A stretch of DNA of 39,124 nucleotides from positions 1-39,124 of the forward strand of contig JAHDBR010000021.1 of assembly GCA_020630295.1 (NCBI GenBank). Direction: 5' to 3'. A model generated the notes under the pieces. It did not search any database. It was not told the origin of the DNA and worked only from the letters and a program-made list of their open reading frames with translations. This DNA comes from Sphingomonadaceae bacterium. Lineage in GTDB: Bacteria > Pseudomonadota > Alphaproteobacteria > Sphingomonadales > Sphingomonadaceae. Positions 33,977 through 39,124 of the stretch are shown one piece after another (position 1 is the first letter of the stretch; every line of letters begins with the position of its first letter). The position numbers and the translations under genes are program-made.

Positions 33977-35107
33977 ATGTCTGATCTGTTCGAAAACCCG
34001 GCCGGCCTAGATGGCTTCGAGTTCGTAGAATTCTGCGCGCCGGAAAAGGGACAGCTGGAACCTGTCTTTCAAGCGATGGGCTTCACTCATGTCGCCTCGC
34101 ACCGGAGTAAGGATGTCGACTTGTGGCGTCAGGGCGCAATCAATCTCATTGCTAATTACGAACCCCGCAGCGCAGCTTGGTATTTTGCGCAAGAGCACGG
34201 CCCCAGCGCCTGCGGGATGGCGTTTCGTGTCAAGGATGCGGCTAAGGCGTATGATCATTTGATCGAACAAGGCGCCCAGCCCGTCTCAAACAAGCCAGGT
34301 CCGATGGAACTGAGCATTCCCGCTATCCGTGGGATCGGCGGAGCAATCCTCTATTTGGTAGACCGGTACGCGGATAATGACGGAAATGGTTTGTCCATCT
34401 ACGACATCGATTTTGAATATCTTCCGGGTGTTGATCGCCATCCGGTGGGCGCAGGCTTCAACATCATCGATCACCTGACGCACAATGTTTACACGGGCCG
34501 GATGGCTTATTGGGCAGACTATTACGAACGCCTGTTTAACTTCCGCGAAATCCGCTTCTTCGATATCAAAGGTGAATATACCGGCCTGACATCAAAGGCA
34601 CTGACCGCGCCTGATGGCAAAATCAAAATCCCTCTCAATGAAGAAGGCGAAGGCGGCAAAGGTCAGATCGAGGAATTCCTGCGCGAATTTAACGGTGAAG
34701 GTATCCAGCACATCGCGCTTATCTGCGATGATCTGGTCGGATGCTGGGACCGCCTGAAGGAATTCGGCGTTCCGTTTATGACTGCCCCGCCAACCACCTA
34801 TTACGAAATGCTCGACGAGCGCCTGCCAGGACACGGCGAGGACGTGAATGCCCTGCAAATGCGAGGTATTTTGATGGATGGTACCACCGAAGGCGGTCAA
34901 CCGCGTCTGCTGCTGCAAATCTTTGCGGAGGCACAAGTTGGTCCGGTGTTCTTCGAGTTCATCCAGCGCAAAGGCGATGACGGCTTCGGCGAAGGCAACT
35001 TCAAAGCCTTGTTCGAAAGTATGGAGCGCGACCAGATTAACCGCGGCGCACTTAAAGTGGACGAAGCGGAAGAAGTTGCAGACGTCGCTCCGGTGCCGGT
35101 AGACTGA
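33977..35107 (+). CDS. hppD: 4-hydroxyphenylpyruvate dioxygenase
   Basis: The enzyme converts 4-hydroxyphenylpyruvate to homogentisate in tyrosine breakdown (and pyomelanin formation). It has two vicinal-oxygen-chelate (VOC) modules; the Fe(II) ligands are H166 (IIDHLTHNV), H245 (IQHIAL) and E327 ([11 protein letters not shown]) in the C-terminal module. Conserved [14 protein letters not shown] near the end forms the gating helix region. Length 376 is typical. ATG 33977 has GAGGAT just upstream. The next gene starts 2 bases after the stop, so the two form an operon. Confidence 0.96.
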   Translation: MSDLFENPAGLDGFEFVEFCAPEKGQLEPVFQAMGFTHVASHRSKDVDLWRQGAINLIANYEPRSAAWYFAQEHGPSACGMAFRVKDAAKAYDHLIEQGAQPVSNKPGPMELSIPAIRGIGGAILYLVDRYADNDGNGLSIYDIDFEYLPGVDRHPVGAGFNIIDHLTHNVYTGRMAYWADYYERLFNFREIRFFDIKGEYTGLTSKALTAPDGKIKIPLNEEGEGGKGQIEEFLREFNGEGIQHIALICDDLVGCWDRLKEFGVPFMTAPPTTYYEMLDERLPGHGEDVNALQMRGILMDGTTEGGQPRLLLQIFAEAQVGPVFFEFIQRKGDDGFGEGNFKALFESMERDQINRGALKVDEAEEVADVAPVPVD

Positions 35108-35109
35108 GC

Positions 35110-35670
35110 ATGGCCAAACACCCGATTAAGCTCGGCGGTGTCCACCACGCGGCCTATCGCTGCAAAGACGCCAAGGAAACCGTCGATTGGTATGAGAAGG
35201 TTATGGGCATGGAATATGTCAGCGCCTTTTCGGAAGATCATGTGCCCTCTACCGGCGCTTATGATCCTTATATGCACGTGTTCCTTGATGCGGGTAATGA
35301 CAATGTTTTGGCGTTCTTCGAACTTCCAAACCAGCCTGAAATGGGCCGCGATGCCAATACCCCCGCCTGGGTCCAGCATCTCGCATTCCGGGTCGGTTCT
35401 GAAGACGAATTGCTTGCAGCCAAACAGCACGTTGAAAGCCTCGGCATTGATGTTCTTGGCCCTACCCATCACGGTATTTTCAAATCGATCTATTTCTTTG
35501 ATCCCAATGGTCACCGCGTAGAACTGGCAGCAGATATCGGGACAGATGAACAATATGCCGAGCTGAAGAAAGTCGCGGTGCCGATGCTTGACGAATGGAC
35601 CGAGACCAAAAAGGCACCTCGTCACGCAGATTGGCTCCACGAAATTGCCCGGGCCGAACACGGTAACTAG
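35110..35670 (+). CDS. VOC-family protein (glyoxalase/dioxygenase superfamily)
   Basis: The 186-residue protein has the beta-alpha-beta-beta-beta VOC pattern twice: LGGVHHAAYRCKDAKETVDWYEKVMGM and later VQHLAFRVGSEDELLAAKQHVESLGI, ending with SIYFFDPNGHRVELAAD, which supplies likely metal ligands (H12 or H13, H near residue 97, E near residue 139). The C-terminal tail (RHADWLHEIARAEHG) is outside the fold. Its tight link to hppD suggests a role in tyrosine/homogentisate metabolism, but the reaction is unknown. Confidence 0.82.
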   Translation: MAKHPIKLGGVHHAAYRCKDAKETVDWYEKVMGMEYVSAFSEDHVPSTGAYDPYMHVFLDAGNDNVLAFFELPNQPEMGRDANTPAWVQHLAFRVGSEDELLAAKQHVESLGIDVLGPTHHGIFKSIYFFDPNGHRVELAADIGTDEQYAELKKVAVPMLDEWTETKKAPRHADWLHEIARAEHGN

Positions 35671-35785
35671 CTGTTGGCCGAACAAGCGCACGTTTTTACG
35701 CTTCAAATCCTTGTTTACATGATCGCTCTTGAGATCGTCAATTCGCAATGTTAACGTTCCCATAAATCATTTACGGGAGCTTGTG

Positions 35786-36922
35786 ATGTCCATTATCGGT
35801 CGTTCTTCATTGCTGGCAGCTGCAGCCTTCTTCTTCGCGACAACTCCGCAACCTGGCCACGCTCAGTCAGCTGAATTGAAGCAGCTTGATGCCCAGCTTC
35901 CAGGATCGCTTATTAACGATCCCACGCGGATCGACTGGGAAATATACGGCAATGAAGTCTCGTCGACACCTGTCGTGGATGAGACGATACCGGGCGGCGG
36001 TGCAGCGCTCAGGATCGATGTTCGTGATCCGGGCGAATACATCTACGTTGCGGGTGCAAATCTGCCTTTGACCAAGAAAATTGAAACCGGTGATCAGGTG
36101 ACCGTCGGCTTCTACGCACGGACTGTGTCCTCTGCTGCACCGGACGGGAAAGGCGTTGTCCGGATCCGCTTTCAGCAGAATGCCGCTCCCTACCCCGGCT
36201 ATGGAGAGGAAACGCTTTCCATCGGCAATGATTGGGGGTGGTACGAGGTGACAACGCGGGCCGAATTCGGACTTCGCAAGAAGGACGGGATTGTGGCCAT
36301 GCAATTCGGCCGGACGAAACAGACTTTGGAAATTGGCCAAGTCATTATAGTCAAAGGCGCCAGTTCTATCGCCGGTAATCCTCAGAAGGTGAAGCAAGCA
36401 GAGCCGGCTCCGCAGCCGGAACTCAAAATTCCGGCATCGCTGCAGAATGCGGGTACCTTGCTAAATGACCCCGCTAAAGCCAACTGGCATTTCGAAGGTG
36501 CTGCAGGCTCTTGGGATACTATTCCGGGTCAACAGATTTTTGGTGTAGCTCCGACTCGTATGCGTGTCACTAAATCCGGTGCGCTCCCTCACGAGCTGTT
36601 CGTAACCATGCCGCTAAACTCTGAAATTTCCGCTGGCGACGAATTGTTAATAGCAATAGCGAGCCGCACCGAGACAGCTGCATCCGAAGATGGACGGGCA
36701 CGATTTAAAGCGCGCATTGAACAATCGAAAGCGCCCTTTGATGCTGCGACCGATAATGACCTAACCGTTGGCCCCAAATGGCAATTGCTGCGAATTAAGA
36801 CAAAAGCCGGGGCCGCAATTGAAGGCGGTAGCGCGCAGCTTGCGCTTCATCTGGCCGGACAGGTACAGACACTCGATCTTGGCCCAATTTTCGTTTACAA
36901 AGTAGAAACCCCAGCGCCCTGA
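35786..36922 (+). CDS. Secreted protein with two tandem carbohydrate-binding-like domains
   Basis: The 378-residue protein has a signal peptide (SSLLAAAAFFFATTPQPGHA, cleavage near residue 26) and two related beta-sandwich units. Unit 1 starts at about residue 42 (LINDPTRIDW), unit 2 at 226 (LLNDPAKANW); both contain matching segments (GDQVTVGFYARTVSSAA / GDELLIAIASRTETAA; SIGNDWGWYEV / TVGPKWQLLRI; QTLEIGQVIIVK / QTLDLGPIFVYK). This resembles CBM4/9-like domains of polysaccharide enzymes, but no catalytic domain is attached. ATG 35786 has GGGAG 7 bases upstream, so the longer frame from 35729 is rejected. Ligand unknown. Confidence 0.75.
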   Translation: MSIIGRSSLLAAAAFFFATTPQPGHAQSAELKQLDAQLPGSLINDPTRIDWEIYGNEVSSTPVVDETIPGGGAALRIDVRDPGEYIYVAGANLPLTKKIETGDQVTVGFYARTVSSAAPDGKGVVRIRFQQNAAPYPGYGEETLSIGNDWGWYEVTTRAEFGLRKKDGIVAMQFGRTKQTLEIGQVIIVKGASSIAGNPQKVKQAEPAPQPELKIPASLQNAGTLLNDPAKANWHFEGAAGSWDTIPGQQIFGVAPTRMRVTKSGALPHELFVTMPLNSEISAGDELLIAIASRTETAASEDGRARFKARIEQSKAPFDAATDNDLTVGPKWQLLRIKTKAGAAIEGGSAQLALHLAGQVQTLDLGPIFVYKVETPAP

Positions 36923-36997
36923 TCCCGCCCCTTCGGTTCGAACATTGTTTGGAACAAATTGCGATTTCCCTGCGTTACCCAGCAAAAGAGGGATATT

Positions 36998-37909
36998 ATG
37001 CAATCTGGAATCACGTCATCGGCTGGTGAAAGCTTCGACCAGACGGTAAATACCATCGCGACCTTACAGGACCAACTGGTCAATATGGGAGAGGGCTTTA
37101 TTCGCGCTCTGCCCAACATGGCTATTGCATTGGTGATTTTACTGCTGACGTGGATTGTCGCGCGGTTTGCGGTGAAGATTGCTGACCGAATGATCGGCAA
37201 AACGGAAATGCGCCCTAGCCTGCGCAATCTTGTTGATACTCTGGTGAAGCTGGCGATCTGGCTGTTCGGATTTATGGTCGCGTTGACGATCATGATGCCC
37301 GGGCTCACGCCATCAGGACTGATCGCCGGCCTTGGCATTGGCGCGGTTGCGATCGGATTTGCCTTTCAGGATATTTTCGAGAACTTTCTTGCAGGCGTGC
37401 TAATCATGCTGCGAGAGAAGATGCGTATCGGCGATGTTATCGAGTGCGACGGCATCACCGGCAAAGTCGAACATATTACACTACGTGAAACCTACGTCCG
37501 TAAATTGTCGGGTGAAGTGACGCTGGTCCCCAACTCGATGCTCTTCAAGAACCCGGTAGAGATCCTGACGGACGAGTCACAGCGCCGGCATGAGGTTGTC
37601 GCCGGAGTGTCTTACGACACCGATCTTGATCAGGCCGCATCGGTCATTCGCAAGGCTGTCGAAAACGTTGAAGCTGTCGATACCGATAAAGGCATTGATG
37701 TCTTCGCTTGCGAGTTCAACTCCAGCTCGGTCGACTTTAAGGTGCGTTGGTGGGCTGGCTCAAAACCGCGCGATGCGCATGAAAGCCGCGACGCAGTCAT
37801 CCGCTCAATCAAACGCGCTCTGGACGATGCCGGTATCGAAATTCCATTCCCGTATGTGACGCATACGTTCAAGGAACCTGTACCGCTAAGTTCTGGCGCA
37901 AACGACTAA
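36998..37909 (+). CDS. MscS-family mechanosensitive channel
   Basis: The 303-residue protein has three N-terminal membrane helices; the third, GLIAGLGIGAVAIGFAFQ, is the Gly/Ala-patterned pore helix, followed by DIFENFLAGVLIML and the beta domain (RIGDVIECDGITGKVEHITL ... VPNSMLFKNPVEI). The cytoplasmic alpha/beta vestibule completes the canonical MscS length (E. coli 286). Small channels of this kind release solutes on hypo-osmotic shock. ATG 36998 has AGAGGG 6 bases upstream; the TTG at 36959 is rejected. Confidence 0.93.
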   Translation: MQSGITSSAGESFDQTVNTIATLQDQLVNMGEGFIRALPNMAIALVILLLTWIVARFAVKIADRMIGKTEMRPSLRNLVDTLVKLAIWLFGFMVALTIMMPGLTPSGLIAGLGIGAVAIGFAFQDIFENFLAGVLIMLREKMRIGDVIECDGITGKVEHITLRETYVRKLSGEVTLVPNSMLFKNPVEILTDESQRRHEVVAGVSYDTDLDQAASVIRKAVENVEAVDTDKGIDVFACEFNSSSVDFKVRWWAGSKPRDAHESRDAVIRSIKRALDDAGIEIPFPYVTHTFKEPVPLSSGAND

Positions 37910-37961
37910 ACCGGGCCAAAGGCTCTGCCGAGCCGGAATACAGATTCCCGCAAAGGCCACG

Positions 37962-39124
37962 ATGAACGAGCAACCAACCCAGTCCGCGTCTAAACAGCGG
38001 CAATATCTGACATCTACTGCGGAGTTTATCTTGGCGGCCGTTGGCGGCGTATTGGTTGCCAATGCATATTACATTCATCCGATCATCTCGGAAGTTGCAG
38101 ACCATTTTGACGTAAATGCAGCAACCATTGGTCTGGTCCCTGCCCTCAACCAGCTGGCGCTGGCCGTGGGAATTTTTCTGTTACTTCCCTTAGGAGATCG
38201 TTACAGCAACCGGCGCCTGTCGATCATCTTTGCTGCAGGGCAGACACTCGCTCTAATCGGAATGGTAGTTGCACCAAATTTTGCGGTCTTTCTAGGCGCC
38301 TCGACCGTGCTCGGCTTTTTCACAATCGCTCCCTATTTGTTGCCCGCCTACGCTTCAAAACGTGTCGCTCCCGAACGGCTTGGTCAGGTGACAGCACGCC
38401 TGACCGCCGGAACAATATTCGGCATCCTTATAGCGCGTTCCGGGGCTGGATTTATTGCGCAATATTTCGATTGGCACTTGGTCTATATCATTGCAGCTTT
38501 TCTAATGGTCGGCACCACCTTGAGTTTGCCTCTGTTTCTGGAAGGACGACGCGCAGTGCCTGCGGATAATCAACAATCCTATGCCGGGCTGGTCCTGTCG
38601 CTGTTCCCCTTGTTGAAAGCCCATCCGCAAGTCTTCACCTCCGGTGTCATCCAGGCCCTCAACTTCGGAATTTTCCTGTCTGTCTGGCTCGGCCTGGCGC
38701 TCCATCTGCCCAGCAGCGAAATGGGTTACGGCGTGGACATTGTCGGGTATCTCTCAGCCTTCGCCGTGATTGCTATGTTTGCCACCCCCCGTTTGGGTAA
38801 ATGGGCTGACAAGGTAGGCGCGGAAAATGCGCGTTTGCGGCTGTCCATTGTGCAGATGGTTGGCGTCTCACTGCTTCTGCCGTTCGGATATAATCTTTGG
38901 CTACTCCTGATCCCGATTATTATCATGAACACCGTCGGACCGGGCATCGACGTGGCAGGCCGGATGACCAGCCTCTCGCTCGCTCCTGAAATCCGCACCC
39001 GGCTAATGACGGGTTACATAGTTCTGATGTTTGTGGGTGCTGGCTTTGCCAGTTGGGCGGGAACGGCATCTTACGCATATGCTGGATGGACCGGAAACGC
39101 CGCGCTCGCCATGGCACTGTCCGC
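37962..39124 (+). CDS. MFS transporter, 3' end outside the window
   Basis: The frame is open from ATG 37962 to the window end (387 codons read). Alternating hydrophobic helices and the loop-2/3 motif region (LPLGDRYSNRRL, the usual G-x3-D-R/K pattern) identify a major facilitator; the N-terminal ILAAVGGVLVANAYYIHPI and DWHLVYIIAAFLM segments resemble proteobacterial multidrug/arabinose-efflux-type members. About 11-12 helices are visible, so little is missing. Substrate unknown. It follows the MscS gene after 52 bases on the same strand. Confidence 0.88.
   Translation, partial: MNEQPTQSASKQRQYLTSTAEFILAAVGGVLVANAYYIHPIISEVADHFDVNAATIGLVPALNQLALAVGIFLLLPLGDRYSNRRLSIIFAAGQTLALIGMVVAPNFAVFLGASTVLGFFTIAPYLLPAYASKRVAPERLGQVTARLTAGTIFGILIARSGAGFIAQYFDWHLVYIIAAFLMVGTTLSLPLFLEGRRAVPADNQQSYAGLVLSLFPLLKAHPQVFTSGVIQALNFGIFLSVWLGLALHLPSSEMGYGVDIVGYLSAFAVIAMFATPRLGKWADKVGAENARLRLSIVQMVGVSLLLPFGYNLWLLLIPIIIMNTVGPGIDVAGRMTSLSLAPEIRTRLMTGYIVLMFVGAGFASWAGTASYAYAGWTGNAALAMALS

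Noticed and set aside
34897-35763. A 288-codon minus-strand open frame across hppD and the VOC gene
   Set aside because: Antisense to two real genes, with low-complexity end and no domain pattern.
35751-35765. CtrA-like box TTAA-N7-ATAA upstream of the secreted tandem-domain gene
   Set aside because: One mismatch to TTAA-N7-TTAA in AT-rich DNA is too common to support without conservation data.
36936-36950. LexA-like GTTC-N7-GTTT before the MscS gene
   Set aside because: One base off the alphaproteobacterial GTTC-N7-GTTC box, and the gene is not a known SOS target.
37921-37934. Small hairpin GGCTC-TGCC-GAGCC after the MscS gene
   Set aside because: Five-base stem without a T-run; not convincing as a terminator.
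1-39124. tRNA, rRNA, CRISPR arrays, IS elements, prophage or integron features
   Set aside because: No cloverleaf-like sequence, regularly spaced repeats, transposase or integrase motifs were seen on reading both strands.

Overview
The window looks like ordinary chromosome from an alphaproteobacterium of the order Sphingomonadales, probably Erythrobacteraceae-like. The evidence is the dusB-ntrB-ntrC-ntrY-ntrX-hfq-hflX cluster, a fused ispDF, ftsB-pdhA-pdhB, a two-domain Hfq, and the general protein character. No species name can be supported. I see no insertion sequence, prophage, CRISPR array, rRNA or tRNA gene.

Layout. 1-446: 5' part of a GH31 alpha-glycosidase resembling sulfoquinovosidase YihQ (minus). 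584-1336: mazG (plus), convergent with a long minus-strand cluster transcribed from 10602 down to 1349: dusB, ntrB, ntrC, ntrY, ntrX, hfq, hflX (tRNA modification, nitrogen/redox sensing and RNA-based regulation). Divergent from it are ispDF (isoprenoid MEP pathway) and pncC (plus). Next come lipA and a Coq10/RatA-like gene (minus). 13881-15813 is a tight inorganic-carbon module: an SbtA-type bicarbonate transporter, a PII-like SbtB regulator and a beta-carbonic anhydrase, followed by a NYN-OST-HTH RNA-binding protein. 16621-17976 is a secreted repeat protein. 18274-21893 is gyrA, translationally coupled to an Fe/2-oxoglutarate dioxygenase. 21902-25162 holds YhhN, trmFO, an EF-hand protein and a short squalene/phytoene-synthase-like protein.

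25374-30858 is a run of Flp/Tad-type pseudopilin genes (TadE and TadG families) in two tightly overlapping blocks. The VWA-domain TadG gene in the second block carries an in-frame TAA that splits it. 30868-33814 (minus) is ftsB-pdhA-pdhB, with a lipoyl domain fused to the E1 beta subunit. 33915-35670 is hppD, with a near-consensus sigma70 promoter, plus a small VOC protein. The window ends with a secreted protein containing two tandem carbohydrate-binding-like domains, an MscS channel and the start of an MFS transporter.

The most notable items are the tandem Hfq with diverged halves, the SbtA-SbtB-carbonic anhydrase operon in what appears to be a non-cyanobacterial genome, the nonsense-split TadG, and the NtrX that lacks the GAFTGA loop next to an NtrC that keeps it. 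All functional calls rest on reading motifs; no database search was run.
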